Assembly: GCF_019679435.2 (NCBI RefSeq) | Contig: NZ_CP139781.1 | Coordinates: forward strand, 5,328,001-5,392,000 | Direction: 5' to 3' | DNA from: Actomonas aquatica | GTDB lineage: Bacteria; Verrucomicrobiota; Verrucomicrobiia; Opitutales; Opitutaceae | Length of the DNA: 64,000 nucleotides | Program-made: the position numbers and the translations under genes | Notes under the pieces: generated by a model | What the model was told of the DNA's origin: nothing | Database searches by the model: none | Seen by the model: only the letters and a program-made list of their open reading frames with translations | Part shown: positions 17,697-29,300 of the stretch, piece by piece | How positions within the stretch are numbered: position 1 is the stretch's first letter | Layout of the letters: each line of letters opens with the position of its first letter

Positions 17697-19355
17697 TCAG
17701 AAGCCTTTGAAGTGCTTGGGGTCTTCGGGGTCCTGGTAGCGGGTGGTGTAGGTCTTGTTGCTGGCGGCGAGTTTGAGGAACACGTCCAGCGGCACGATCT
17801 CGACCGGGCCCTCGAGGTTCTGCGTCACTTCGACGAGGCTGTTCACGTCGTTGGATTCACGCACGTGCACGAGCAGGAAGTAGGGGCGCTTGGCGTTGAG
17901 GTAGATGAGCTCGTTGAGATCCGCGGTCACTTCCTCGCGGGGACGTTTCGGATCGATGTAATAATCGTAGGAGATGAGCGGTTGGCCGTTGCGCAGATCG
18001 CGGGTGCGGGCGGGGCCGTAGCCGTTGATGAAGCCGATGACATCGGGGAAGGCTTCGTAGTAGCGGTCGACCGTTTCCTTGGTGAGGTCGGTGTTGCCCA
18101 CGTTGCCGTCGGCGGCGGAGTTGTCCATGATCTCCATGACGTGCTCGTCGAGCATGGCCATCATCTCCTTGGCTTCATCCATGAGGCCGAAGAAGCGGTC
18201 CTCGGGGATGTGGTTCGGATACATGTAACCCGGGCCGGAGAGGCCGCCGATGAAGTAGTCATTGGGGGTGGCGGACTCGTGGAAGTATTCGAGGGCGGGG
18301 GCGGAGAACTTGGTCCAGTTCATCGTGACCTGCCAGCCGAAGGGCAGTTTGCCGCGGCCGGGTTTGGTCCACACGCCGATGCCGATGGAGTCGGACTGCA
18401 CGAAGGACATGTAGACCTTCTCCTCGGCGACGAGATCGGCATCGAGAGCGACGTTATTGTTGTTGGTGAACTTGAAGCCCTCGGTGAAGCCGAACTGGCA
18501 GTTGAAGCTGAGGTTGGGCAGGTTGTGCAGGCCTTCCATCTTGAGGCCGTAGGTGGAGAGCAGGGTGGTGGCCTGTTCCTCGGTGTCTTTGCCGTAGGGG
18601 TGCCAGCCGAAGACGATGGAGCCCGGGTTGAGCTCGGAGAAGATGCGCTTCATGAGCGCGAGTTCCTCGGGGTGGCGCAACGGGTTGGCCGAGAGGTCGT
18701 GGAAGAACATCTTTTGGCGGATGCCCCAGTCGGCCATGGCGGGTTGCATGACCCGGCCGCGGTGGCCGCCCATGAGCATGACCGAGTCGTGGGTGCAGCG
18801 CTCCCAGTAGCGATCGTAGGCGTCCTGGTAGATCGCGGCGTCGCTCATGCCGTTGTAGCGGCCGCGCAGGTCGTCGATGGGCTGGAGGCCATGACGCTCG
18901 ACCAGCGGTATGAGTTCTTCGGATACAACGACGGCGTCTTCGAGGCCGGCGATGGTGAAGGCGACGTTGAGGGACGGGCCGACGGTTTTGTCCCAGACCA
19001 CGTAACCCTTGGCGGCGGATTTGAATTTCGTCAGCGCGGCGTCGGCGTCGCGCAGGGTGGTGAAGTCGACGTGGTGTTTGCGCTCATAGAAATCGAGCAG
19101 GGGCGCGGTGATTTCCCATTGGAAATCCGGCGGGTGCACGACGTAGAGCTGGGGCTGATCGCGATTGGCGAGACCTTGCAGGCTGACGATGAGTGCCTTG
19201 TCGGACAGGCCGGAGTCGACGCGCCAATCGAGGTCGAAACACATCACCGAAGCGTCACGGCCGTTGTCGGCGGCGACAGCGGACGAGGCGGTGGGGCCTA
19301 GGGCGATCGCAGTGGCGGTGAGGGCGAGGGAGCAAAGGGAACGCAGGGATTTCAT
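17697..19355 (-). CDS. GxGYxYP domain-containing secreted protein
   Basis: The 552-residue product has a signal peptide (LALTATAIALGPTASSA). The N-terminal GxGYxYP-associated domain includes ALIVSLQGLANRDQPQLYVV. The C-terminal putative glycoside-hydrolase-like domain bears the naming motif as LSGPGYMYPNHIP near residue 375. The family is annotated as a putative glycoside hydrolase, but no activity is proven to my knowledge. The acidic residues around FHDLSANPLRHPEE and GYGPARTRD could be catalytic (inference). The start overlaps the stop of the upstream 179-residue secreted protein by four bases, so they form an operon ended by the terminator at 17632. Confidence 0.88.
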   Translation of the reverse strand: MKSLRSLCSLALTATAIALGPTASSAVAADNGRDASVMCFDLDWRVDSGLSDKALIVSLQGLANRDQPQLYVVHPPDFQWEITAPLLDFYERKHHVDFTTLRDADAALTKFKSAAKGYVVWDKTVGPSLNVAFTIAGLEDAVVVSEELIPLVERHGLQPIDDLRGRYNGMSDAAIYQDAYDRYWERCTHDSVMLMGGHRGRVMQPAMADWGIRQKMFFHDLSANPLRHPEELALMKRIFSELNPGSIVFGWHPYGKDTEEQATTLLSTYGLKMEGLHNLPNLSFNCQFGFTEGFKFTNNNNVALDADLVAEEKVYMSFVQSDSIGIGVWTKPGRGKLPFGWQVTMNWTKFSAPALEYFHESATPNDYFIGGLSGPGYMYPNHIPEDRFFGLMDEAKEMMAMLDEHVMEIMDNSAADGNVGNTDLTKETVDRYYEAFPDVIGFINGYGPARTRDLRNGQPLISYDYYIDPKRPREEVTADLNELIYLNAKRPYFLLVHVRESNDVNSLVEVTQNLEGPVEIVPLDVFLKLAASNKTYTTRYQDPEDPKHFKGF

Positions 19356-19891
19356 TTGGCGGCCTCCTCAGCGGAGAGTTTGTCGAAAACGTAGACGAGC
19401 GGGCGGGTGCGGCTGGAGTGCAGCTCGATGAGGGTGAGGCGGTCGCCCATCTCACCGACGCGGAACTCCTGGTAGAGACGCATGGGCACGTCGCCCTGGG
19501 AGACCTCGACGGAGGTGTTGGCTTCGATGCGCAGGGTGCGGCCATCGTCGAGCCAAGTGGCCGTCGCGGTGGTGGTGCCGTGTTTGGTCGGGTAGACGGC
19601 CATGTGGCGTTGCTCGACGCGGAAGTAGTCGTCGCTGGTGACCGACTGAGTCGTGTCGTAGTGATTGGTGGCGGACACTTTGGTGGAGCGCCACTGCATG
19701 TGGTAGGTGACGCTCACGGCGGAGCCGTCCGTGGCGATTTCGAGGTCCATTTTCTGCCAACCATCGAGGGCGGTGCTCTTGGCGGGATCCATACGCCAAC
19801 GGCCGTCGATGTTGGGGGCGGCGGACAGGAAGCTGGCGGCGAGCAGCGTCAGCCCCAATCCGAGGAGGAGTTTGAGTGGGTGAACTTTCAT
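19352..19891 (-). CDS. Secreted beta-rich hypothetical protein, partner of GxGYxYP
   Basis: The 179-residue product starts with a signal peptide (KLLLGLGLTLLAASFLSA). The mature part begins NIDGRWRMDPAKST, like small lipocalin-type or 'lipocalin-like' periplasmic domains that open with GxW. It continues with alternating beta segments (YHMQWRSTKVSATNHY, RTLRIEANTSVEVSQG). The fold call is inference; I know no function. It is the first gene of the operon with the GxGYxYP protein, overlapping it by ATGA. Confidence 0.7.
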   Translation of the reverse strand: MKVHPLKLLLGLGLTLLAASFLSAAPNIDGRWRMDPAKSTALDGWQKMDLEIATDGSAVSVTYHMQWRSTKVSATNHYDTTQSVTSDDYFRVEQRHMAVYPTKHGTTTATATWLDDGRTLRIEANTSVEVSQGDVPMRLYQEFRVGEMGDRLTLIELHSSRTRPLVYVFDKLSAEEAAK

Positions 19892-19975
19892 GAAGGGTGC
19901 GGGTAGTGTCACCCGACCGGCGCGTGAGTTCCAAGTGTTAAGTGTTGATGAGTAGTGATTTGTGAAACGGAAATG

Positions 19976-19989
19976 AATGAAATTTCATT
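19976..19989. promoter_or_regulatory. 14-bp perfect palindrome upstream of the GxGYxYP operon
   Basis: AATGAAATTTCATT lies 85-98 bp upstream of the first start codon of the operon, within a longer imperfect palindrome and an AT-rich stretch. The position fits an operator; the cognate regulator is unknown. Confidence 0.4.
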
Positions 19990-20046
19990 TCATCAACCAG
20001 GGGTTGGCGAACCTTGTGAGGGAGAGCTGGTTACGCCGACGGACGC

Positions 20047-20075
20047 AAAAACGGCGCACCGTTGTGGGTGCGCCG
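20047..20075 (-). terminator. Intrinsic terminator after the Cache chemoreceptor gene
   Basis: A 9-bp stem CGGCGCACC / GGTGCGCCG with a six-base loop is followed on the minus strand by TTTTTG, 46 bp downstream of the stop. Confidence 0.85.
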
Positions 20076-20120
20076 AAATAGGAGAGCGGACGGGCCTGAC
20101 AGGCGGGTCGCTGCCGAGTT

Positions 20121-22178
20121 TTAGGAGAAACTGGCGAAGCTTGCCTCGCGCGGAGCCGACGCGGTGGCGCGCGGGGCATTGTAAGTGGAGGCGCCGAATG
20201 ACGGGGCCGGAGCGGCGTTTTCCGCGTCATCGATGGTGCCGCCGTTGACGAGGGTGCGCAGGCCGTGGACGAGTTGCCGCATGCGCAGAGCGTGGGCATT
20301 GAGGTCTTCGACGGCGTGAGCGGTGCTGGTGGCGGCTGCGGCGTTTTGCTGGGTGATTTGGTCGGAGGCCTCGGCGGTCTGATTGATGCGCTGGATGGCC
20401 TGTTGCTGCTCCAAACTGGCCTGGGCAATCTGGCTGACGAGGGTATCCACTTGCTCGATACTGCCGACGATTTGTTCGAGGCAGCCGGCGAGGCGTTCGC
20501 TGCTGGTGACACCGTCCTGGGTGCTGCGCGCGCTGATTTCGAGTTTCTCGGCGGTTTCGCGCGCGGCTTCGGCGCTGCGTTGGGCGAGGGCGCGCACCTC
20601 TTCGGCGACGATGGCAAAACCGGCGCCGGCCTGGCCAGCGCGGGCGGCTTCGACGGCGGCGTTGAGCGCGAGCAGGTTGGTCTGGAAGGCGATTTCGTTG
20701 ATGGTGCCGATGATGTGGCCGGTTTCCTGGCCCGATTTGCGGATGCGCTGCATCGCCTCGTCCATCTGGGTCATGGCGTGCTGGCTTTCCTGCACGGCGG
20801 TGCTGGCCCGGTGGCTCAGCTCGGTGGCGCTTTGGGAGTGGTCGGTGTTGTTCTTGGCCTGTTGGCGGATCTCCAGCAGGGATTGGTGGATGTCCTGACT
20901 GGCCTCGGCCTGGCGGGTGGCACCGGCGGCGAGGTCGTTGATCTCGGCCGAGATCCGATCGAAGGTGTGAGTGGAGTGTTCGGCGCTGTTGAGCAACTGC
21001 GTGGAGGTGCGGTTGAAGTGTCCGCTGAGCGAGCGGGCGACAAAGAAGAACACCGCGCCGGCGAGGGCGGCGGCAAAGATCATGGCACCGATGCGCAGCC
21101 AGGTGGCGCGGCGTTGGCTGGAGCGCACCTCGGTGGCGATGGCATCGAGTTCGTCTTGGGCGATGCTGACGCCGAGCACCCAGTCCCAGGGGGCGTAGTA
21201 GGTGGCGAAGATGGCGGTTTCGCCGGAGGCTGCGGCGGAGTCGCCAAAGGCGAGGCGCGCCATGTCGCCGGCGGCCAGTTGGGTGGCTTGTGCGGCGAGG
21301 TCGTTGCGGAAGTCGTCGGAGGCTTGGGAGAGGTAGGCGCCGCGATCGCCGGTGGCGTCGGCGGTGACGATTTTGCCGCGGTTGGCGCCTTGGGAGTGCA
21401 TGACGAAGAGGCGGCCGGTGTTGCCGATGCGGGAATCGTTGAGGCGGGACAGCAGGGGCTGGGTGGCGATGGCGTCGGGGGTGCCGACGTAGAGGATGCC
21501 GATGACTCGGCCGGCTTCGTCGCGCAGCGGTTTGTAGGCGGTGATGTAGTGCTGGTTCACGACATAGGCGCGGCCGACGAAGGTCTCGCCGCGCAGCACG
21601 GTCTGCACGACCGGGCTGGTGTGGGGAATGAAGGTGCCGATCGCCCGTTCGCCGTTGAGGAGTTTCACGTTGGTGGCGACGCGGAGCATGTCGCCGCGAT
21701 CGTTCATGCGTTGGAAAATGGTGGCGGTGTCGCCGGTGCGGGCTTGGAGGGCGTCGACGACGGGAACCTCGACGGCGTCGTCAAAGGTGCGGGTTTGGCC
21801 GAGCCATTCGCCGCCGACTTGGAGCTGGGGCAGGGTGATGGGGGTGGCCTCCTTGGTGATCTGATTGATCGCCTTCCACTCGGTCGATTCGGTGGAGGAC
21901 TGGGTGACGGTGCCGCGCTGGAGGAGCAGTTCGTCGGCGACGGCGAGGGTGGTGCGGACCTTGGCGCGCAGGAGATCGTCGGCGAGGCCGGCCTGTTGAG
22001 CGAGGTCGGCGATGAGGTGCTGGTAGCGGCCGTTGCTGTCGCGTTCGAGGGCGGTGTCGAGGTTCTCGCTGAGTCGGCGGGAGTCGAACTCAGCCCAAAC
22101 GGCAATGATGAGCAGCGGCAACAGCGTGCAGCTGAGGCCGACGATCAAGAGGCGTTGGAGGAAGCTTTTGCGTCGCAT
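20121..22178 (-). CDS. Methyl-accepting chemotaxis protein with Cache sensor
   Basis: The 685-residue receptor has TM1 at about residues 7-28. A large periplasmic Cache_3-Cache_2-type sensor (about 30-370) follows, with [19 protein letters not shown] and [12 protein letters not shown], then [14 protein letters not shown]2 is at about 380-402. The cytoplasmic domain carries the tip [20 protein letters not shown]. The ligand is probably a small organic acid or similar molecule (family inference). Adaptation glutamate/glutamine sites cannot be read securely. The start at 22178 places TM1 correctly; a longer frame from 22244 adds a leader. A terminator follows. Confidence 0.93.
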   Translation of the reverse strand: MRRKSFLQRLLIVGLSCTLLPLLIIAVWAEFDSRRLSENLDTALERDSNGRYQHLIADLAQQAGLADDLLRAKVRTTLAVADELLLQRGTVTQSSTESTEWKAINQITKEATPITLPQLQVGGEWLGQTRTFDDAVEVPVVDALQARTGDTATIFQRMNDRGDMLRVATNVKLLNGERAIGTFIPHTSPVVQTVLRGETFVGRAYVVNQHYITAYKPLRDEAGRVIGILYVGTPDAIATQPLLSRLNDSRIGNTGRLFVMHSQGANRGKIVTADATGDRGAYLSQASDDFRNDLAAQATQLAAGDMARLAFGDSAAASGETAIFATYYAPWDWVLGVSIAQDELDAIATEVRSSQRRATWLRIGAMIFAAALAGAVFFFVARSLSGHFNRTSTQLLNSAEHSTHTFDRISAEINDLAAGATRQAEASQDIHQSLLEIRQQAKNNTDHSQSATELSHRASTAVQESQHAMTQMDEAMQRIRKSGQETGHIIGTINEIAFQTNLLALNAAVEAARAGQAGAGFAIVAEEVRALAQRSAEAARETAEKLEISARSTQDGVTSSERLAGCLEQIVGSIEQVDTLVSQIAQASLEQQQAIQRINQTAEASDQITQQNAAAATSTAHAVEDLNAHALRMRQLVHGLRTLVNGGTIDDAENAAPAPSFGASTYNAPRATASAPREASFASFS

Positions 22179-22335
22179 GGAAAGGGAGTGATGAAAAAGG
22201 AAAGGTCCGCGGGTCTTGGAAGGAGTATGCGGCTTTATGGTCATCGTCCGGTTTGGTGCTTATCTTGATAAAGGATGCTGCTTAGTTGGGTGAGTAATAT
22301 TGCCCAGAAGGAGCAGTGGGATTGCCGGAGGGCCC

Positions 22336-22367
22336 AAAAAAAGCGCGCCCGGGAGGGGGGCGCGCTT
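22336..22367 (-). terminator. Intrinsic terminator after htpG
   Basis: A perfect 10-bp stem AAGCGCGCCC / GGGCGCGCTT is followed on the minus strand by seven T. It sits 30 bp after the htpG stop. Confidence 0.9.
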
Positions 22368-22396
22368 CGCGAAAGGGAGTGGAGGGCGGGCTGGGC

Positions 22397-24238
<1,842 letters not shown>

Positions 24239-24243
24239 GATGG

Positions 24244-24279
24244 GATTTTCGATTTTGGATTCTCGATTTTTTGATTTTG
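24244..24279. repeat. Degenerate heptamer array upstream of htpG
   Basis: Five consecutive units of the type GATTTTC/GATTTTG (one with an extra T, one GATTCTC) occupy the spacer immediately 5' of the htpG start. The surrounding genome is GC-rich, so the AT-rich periodic tract stands out. Confidence 0.75.
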
Positions 24280-24375
24280 GAAGGGAGGTCGCGCCGACGG
24301 GGGGCGCGGAAATTGAAGGGCCGGAAGTTTTAAACGAATTTCCGGAAAATCAAGAGCCCGGCTGCATGGGGGGCG

Positions 24376-25068
24376 TCAGCTTTGGTCGGGGGCGCGAGTG
24401 ACGAGCACATCGAAGGGCAGGGGAAGTCCTTGGGGCGAAAGCAAGACATTGGCCGGGTGCACATCCCAAAGATCAAAACCGTCCAAGCGGAAGGAGAGGG
24501 AATCCTGATAACCGAGTCCTCGCCAAGGGAGCTGGGTGAACCCGAACTCCTGAAAGGCGGCGGAGAGTTCTGCGAGCGTCACGCGGGAACCGACGAGGCC
24601 GGGTTGCGTGGTGACGATCGACCATCGGTGCGGTTCGGCGGCAAGCAGTCCGACGAAGAGAATGTCGTCACCGAGGAGCTCGTTCTGCCAGATGAGACCA
24701 TGGAGTTAGTCGAGCGGAAGGGCATTGTGGAGGTAAGGGGTGCCGTTTTCGGCCCAACTCACCGTATAGCCGCAGCTGGCGGGTTTGGTGTATTTGATCC
24801 AACGCCCACTGGATTCGTCGACGGAAACGTCGTGCTCCCGACCGCCCTCTCGTTCGGGACCGGGGAAGCTTAGCGGGAGGAGTTTTCCGGAAGTTTTTGC
24901 CCAAGCGATGAGCGCTGCCCACTGGGCTTCGAGGAGACGGAATTCGTCTTCTTCCCCATCAGACGCTCCATTTGCGCATACGCCGAGTCGGAGGTGAGCG
25001 GCCGCATCTGCGAGCGCGCTTGCCGAGCCTGCTTGGAGTAATTGCTGAGTGTCATGATCCGGAAACAT
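24376..25068 (-). pseudogene. Polyvalent-protein-kinase-like gene interrupted by a nonsense codon
   Basis: Two open frames in the same reading frame, 25068-24706 and 24705-24376, are separated only by a TAA at 24706-24708. Read through, the protein would be about 230 residues. It has SGRWIKYTKPASCGYTV, then NGTPYLHNALPLD-stop-LHGLIWQNELLGDDILFVG and a C-terminal FDLWDVHPANVLLSPQGLP. The last segment resembles the D.HP.N catalytic/metal region of the putative kinase domain found in polyvalent proteins. The stop sits where a tyrosine codon (TAC) would fit, so one base change explains it. Alternatives are a sequencing error or suppression. Confidence 0.7.
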
Positions 25069-25186
25069 TGGGGCTCGGGGCCGAGTTGCAAGTATGGTTC
25101 GTGTTGGCAGGACGTCCCAAGAGGTCTCCCGCTAGCCACGGATTTCTCCGCTGTGATCGGCGTGATCCGTGGCCGGCTGAGTCTCC

Positions 25187-25372
25187 TCAGCGCTTCGCGG
25201 ACTCGTCTTCGTCGAGGGGTTCGACGTGGGCGAGTTCGTGCTCGTGCTTGGCGCCGGGACCTTTGAGGACGCGGGTCACGCAGTAGATGAAGAGGCTGGT
25301 GACGAAACCGACGGAGAGGAGCATGTTGATCCAACCTCCGATCGTCAGGGTGGCCAGGGTGATGAGTGTCAT
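25187..25372 (-). CDS. Small membrane subunit of NSS transporter (MetS-like)
   Basis: The 61-residue product has one membrane helix (GGWINMLLSVGFVTSLFIYC) and a charged cytoplasmic tail (HEHELAHVEPLDEDESAKR, 19 residues). It begins 22 bp after the NSS symporter stop. Known NSS transporters such as MetP need a small single-helix subunit MetS encoded next to them. The position and topology fit that role, although the sequence is longer than typical MetS. Confidence 0.7.
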   Translation of the reverse strand: MTLITLATLTIGGWINMLLSVGFVTSLFIYCVTRVLKGPGAKHEHELAHVEPLDEDESAKR

Positions 25373-25394
25373 GGCGAGAAGGGGGTGGAGGTTA

Positions 25395-26999
25395 TCAGTC
25401 GTCCTGCGCGGTGGGCGGATTGGTGGTCCAACGCCGGCCGGCAATGTTTACGAAGACGAGGGCGAAGGTGGTGATGATGGCGATGAAGCACACCGTGATG
25501 CGAGCGACGTGGCTGGGGTTGTCGCCGATGATGTCTTCGACGTAACCGGTGGGTTGGAACACCGGATCGGAGAAGGAGTAGTTCCAGCCAAAGACGTTTT
25601 GGAGGAGGAACATCACGAAGATGGTGACCAGGTAGGTGGGCGTGATGTATTTGATGATGATCCCAAAGATATTGGGGATGCGCATCTCGGCGCCTTCGTG
25701 GGCGATTTCGAAACCGCGTTTGATGCCCAAGCCCCAGCCGAAGATGATCACGAGGATGGTGGCCTGCACAAAGAGCATCACGGTGCCGACCCAGAAATCC
25801 ATCGTGTCGAGCGCCTTCAGGTCCTTGGAGAAATACCAGACAAACATGGTGCCCACGGCGGTCATGAGACCGAGCAGGGCGACCGAGGCTTTACGCTCGA
25901 TGCCGAGGCCTTCTTCGAGGAAGGCGATGCCGGGCTGCAACATGGAGAGCGAGCTGGTGACCGCCGCGATGAAGAGCAGCACGAAGAAAATCGACGCGAA
26001 GAGGTGACCGGCAGGCATGGAGGCGAAGACCTGCGGCAGGACATTGAAGCCCAGGCCGAAGGTGCCTTGGCCGACGATGCCGGCGGCGCCGAGGAAGACG
26101 AAGGCAGCCGGCACGGTGATGAGACCGCCGAGGCCGACCTCGCAAAACTCGTTGGCGGCGGTGGCGGTGAGGCCGGAGAGGACGACATCGTCCTGTTTGC
26201 GCAGGTAGGAGGCGTAGGTGATGATCACGCCGAAGCCGACGGAGAGGGAGAAGAAGATCTGGCCGGCGGCCGCGAGCCAGAGTTGCGGGTTCTTCAGGCC
26301 GGCGGCGACGTCACCGGGGTTCCACATGTAGGCGAGGCCGTTGAGCACGTTTTGGTCGGGCTTGGCCGGGTCGGGCGTGCCGAGGGTCAACACGCGCACC
26401 AGGATCACGATGGCAATGAAGATGAGCGCCGGCATGGCCACCTTGCAGACCATCTCGATGCCCTTGGAGATGCCGCGGTAGATGAAGAAGAAGTTAACGA
26501 CGTAGACGATGACGACGAAGATGCCCACGTCGCGCAGGCCGAACTTGAAGGCCACGCCATCGGAGCCCGCCCCGGTGAAGTTGGCGAAGAAGGTCGTGTA
26601 GTCCTTCCCGTCAATGGAGAGGTTACCCATGAGCGCGTTGAGCGCGTAGCCGAGCGCCCAAGCCTCGATATACACGTAATACATGTAGATGATGACCGGG
26701 ACGACGAAGCCGATCACGCCGAGGTATTTGGCGGCGGGGTGCTTGAGCAGCGCGTTGAAGATGCCCGAGGTGGAGTGGTAACCCTTGCGACCGCCGAAAC
26801 GGCCCAGCGTCCACTCGGTCCAGCAGATCGGAATACCGATCAGCAGCAGCGAAATGAAATACGCCACCATGAAGGCGCCACCGCCGTATTGAGCGGCGAG
26901 GCCGGGGAAGCGCAGGAAGTTGCCAAGGCCCACGGCGCTACCGGCAACCGCGAGAATGACACCAAGTCGGGAGGACCAAGCCTCTTTGGGAGCGGACAT
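25395..26999 (-). CDS. NSS-family sodium-dependent amino-acid-type symporter
   Basis: The 534-residue transporter of the neurotransmitter:sodium symporter family opens with SRLGVILAVAGSAVGLGNFL, followed by RFPGLAAQYGGGAF. These are the TM1 sodium- and substrate-site residues typical of LeuT/SNF proteins. About 12 membrane segments follow. The second structural half contains SLSVGFGVIITYASYL, the conserved unwound TM6 region. The substrate is likely an amino acid; which one cannot be read. It forms an operon with the small membrane subunit downstream. Confidence 0.92.
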   Translation of the reverse strand: MSAPKEAWSSRLGVILAVAGSAVGLGNFLRFPGLAAQYGGGAFMVAYFISLLLIGIPICWTEWTLGRFGGRKGYHSTSGIFNALLKHPAAKYLGVIGFVVPVIIYMYYVYIEAWALGYALNALMGNLSIDGKDYTTFFANFTGAGSDGVAFKFGLRDVGIFVVIVYVVNFFFIYRGISKGIEMVCKVAMPALIFIAIVILVRVLTLGTPDPAKPDQNVLNGLAYMWNPGDVAAGLKNPQLWLAAAGQIFFSLSVGFGVIITYASYLRKQDDVVLSGLTATAANEFCEVGLGGLITVPAAFVFLGAAGIVGQGTFGLGFNVLPQVFASMPAGHLFASIFFVLLFIAAVTSSLSMLQPGIAFLEEGLGIERKASVALLGLMTAVGTMFVWYFSKDLKALDTMDFWVGTVMLFVQATILVIIFGWGLGIKRGFEIAHEGAEMRIPNIFGIIIKYITPTYLVTIFVMFLLQNVFGWNYSFSDPVFQPTGYVEDIIGDNPSHVARITVCFIAIITTFALVFVNIAGRRWTTNPPTAQDD

Positions 27000-27150
27000 G
27001 GGCCCAACGGGCTAAGGGAGCGCGCGTTAACTGCAATGGTGTTTTTACGTAGTGGCGTTCCCCACCGTCCGACCGGCGTCTGCAGGCTGCGGGGAACATT
27101 GCCGGATTGGCCTCGTCAATGAAGCCGTGCCGAAGTCACTGTGCCCCCGT

Positions 27151-29253
27151 ATGCGAAACCCCTTTCGATGCCCCCAACGAATCCGCCGAGCCGTGGCCGG
27201 CCTGAGTTTCGGGATACTTTTCTGGTGGGGCGCGGGGTGTGAGAGCACCGCCGGCAGTTTGGCGACGAACGAAACCTCGTCGGACGTCACCGCCATCGAT
27301 GGCGGCGATCAGTCTGCGTCCGAAACGGCCGACGTCGCGGCGGAGTTGACTGCCGCCCAACAACAGGCGGCCGAAGCTGAGCGGCAGTTGGAGCGGGATC
27401 GGCAGGCGCTGCAGTTCTCCGCCTGGCAGCACGTGAAGGCCATCGTGGAGATGTGGCGGCAGATGCCGCCGGAGTATTTTCCGGGCATCGCGACGCTGGT
27501 GGAGCAAATCGACACGCTCGCGGCCGAGATCGAGCGCGAGGATTCGTTGCAAGTGGGGCGCATCGACCCACTCCAGCTCACCACGCACAACCCGGCGTTC
27601 TGGCGGGCGATGTTGGAGACCACTCCGGAGGATCCGGTGGTGGGACTCTTCGAGCAGATGTTGTGGACGGCACGGGGGTATTTTGACCGGGCGGGCTGGT
27701 TGATTGATCTGCAGATTTCGGGACCAGCGCTGCCCATGCCAGTGCATCGGCTGACCTATCGGGTGGACGACGAGATTGAAAAGCTGCGGGCGCGCAAAGA
27801 CGCGCGCTTGCGGGCGCTGAGTCAGAGTCTGAGCGGGGAGGAGTTGTTGCGTTTCATCACCAGTGCCCGGGGCTTCCGCGGACAGGATCCGGATCTGGTG
27901 CTGGCCTCGATCGTGGTGCGGTTGCGCATGGCCGGTATCGATCCAGCCGATACGGAGGCCACGTCGGTTCAGGTTTCCGAGCTGATGGAGACGATGCGGG
28001 ACGACTGGCTGATCGTGGCCGAGCACAATCCGTGGCTCGCGGCGCGCTTCAATCCGGATCCGGCGGCGCGCAAGGCGGCCCTCGAAGCCGAGGGTTTTTT
28101 CGCCCAGTTGGCCGAAAGCCGGGGCGCTTACGGGGAACGCGATCTGCAACGTCTGGCGGAGGCGATGGCGGCGGGCGGCTTTTATGCCGAGGCTGTGCAA
28201 ACCTCGCGCCGCGCGGTCGGCATGCGCGGCTTCACGATGCCCGGCGATACCATGGTTTGGTGGGACTGGCTGGAACCTCTGATCGGGGCGGAGGAAACGG
28301 CCGCGCTGCGCGACGCGATGGATTCCGGTGAGATTCGCCCGGTGGCCTTTTTTGAAGTCGGACGCGCGCTCGACGGCACGCCTCAGTTGCCCTTGCACCC
28401 GATCCTGGGCGAGCGGGCGCTGCGGCGTCTCCAGGAAGTGGAGCGGCGCTTGAGCAGCGCGGAACCCGACTCCCGGGAAGCGGCGATTGCGCGACTCACG
28501 CAGGCAGAAACCCTGGGCCACCTCGGCCGGTGGGACGAAGCCGAAGCGGCGTTGGACGCGGTGCCGGCGACGCTGGCGCAGGCAGCCATCCCGATGCGGA
28601 TGTGGGTGGCGCTATGGAGCGGTCGGGTCGACGACATCGAGACGCTCAAACGTGAGCTCGACCCGGACTCCGTGCTGGAGGCGCCGGCCTTGCCCGCCCT
28701 CGCCGATGCGGCGCAGGGCAACTGGGCGGCCGGAGCCGAGGTGTTTGCCATGGCGGCGGAGTCGCTGGCCAACGACAACGAATACCGCGCCTACTACGCG
28801 CTCATGGGCGCGGCCTTCCATCGGGTGGCCGGGGATGAGGCGAAGGCGGTCGCGTTGATCAAACGGGCACGCGAACTCGGCGCGGGCCATGACTGGGTCA
28901 GCGTGTTGGTGCGCAGCATGGCCGGCGAAGACGAGCGCGAGCCGGTGGGCGACAACATCACCGAAATCGCCGAAGCCGGGCGGGTGTGCGAACAGCGTTT
29001 TTATCGCGCTTTCCAAACCGACCTGTCCCCCGCGCGGCGTCAGGCGCTGTTGGAGAGCTGCGTATCCACGGGCGTGGTCGACTTCGTGGAATACACGGCG
29101 TCACTGCTGCGGCTGCGCGAGTTGGAACCCGAGCGTTGGGATCCGAGTTTTGCCGCGCCGGATGTTGCGGATCCGGCGGAAGACGAGGAAACCAAAGACG
29201 CGGATCGCGAGTGGACCAGGGACGCCTCGCCGACGTGGTCCGTGCCTTCCTGA
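27151..29253 (+). CDS. Lipoprotein, TPR-like, first of a tandem paralogous pair
   Basis: The 700-residue product has a lipobox in FWWGAGC (cysteine near residue 30). An N-terminal coiled-coil-like segment (AAQQQAAEAERQLERDRQAL) follows, then a long helical solenoid-like body with repeated helix pairs. The start MRNPFRCP at 27151 is chosen because it gives a lipoprotein signal. It is homologous to the next gene: FPGIATLVEQIDTLAAE and HNPAFWRAM here match YPGVAALVSDLRAAAAR and ENPNFWQAM there. Function is unknown; helical-repeat lipoproteins often scaffold envelope complexes (inference). Confidence 0.75.
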   Translation: MRNPFRCPQRIRRAVAGLSFGILFWWGAGCESTAGSLATNETSSDVTAIDGGDQSASETADVAAELTAAQQQAAEAERQLERDRQALQFSAWQHVKAIVEMWRQMPPEYFPGIATLVEQIDTLAAEIEREDSLQVGRIDPLQLTTHNPAFWRAMLETTPEDPVVGLFEQMLWTARGYFDRAGWLIDLQISGPALPMPVHRLTYRVDDEIEKLRARKDARLRALSQSLSGEELLRFITSARGFRGQDPDLVLASIVVRLRMAGIDPADTEATSVQVSELMETMRDDWLIVAEHNPWLAARFNPDPAARKAALEAEGFFAQLAESRGAYGERDLQRLAEAMAAGGFYAEAVQTSRRAVGMRGFTMPGDTMVWWDWLEPLIGAEETAALRDAMDSGEIRPVAFFEVGRALDGTPQLPLHPILGERALRRLQEVERRLSSAEPDSREAAIARLTQAETLGHLGRWDEAEAALDAVPATLAQAAIPMRMWVALWSGRVDDIETLKRELDPDSVLEAPALPALADAAQGNWAAGAEVFAMAAESLANDNEYRAYYALMGAAFHRVAGDEAKAVALIKRARELGAGHDWVSVLVRSMAGEDEREPVGDNITEIAEAGRVCEQRFYRAFQTDLSPARRQALLESCVSTGVVDFVEYTASLLRLRELEPERWDPSFAAPDVADPAEDEETKDADREWTRDASPTWSVPS

Positions 29254-29300
29254 ATCCTGGTCGTGTCGTTTTCGTCCGTCATCTGTTTACCTGTTTTGCC

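Noticed and set aside
22179-22335. Sigma-28 promoter upstream of the Cache chemoreceptor
   Set aside because: A GATAA-like element exists, but the spacing and -35 element do not match TAAA-N15-GCCGATAA.
25287-27122. 611-codon plus-strand frame opposite the NSS symporter
   Set aside because: Asp/His/Glu/Gly-rich shadow of a hydrophobic membrane-protein gene.
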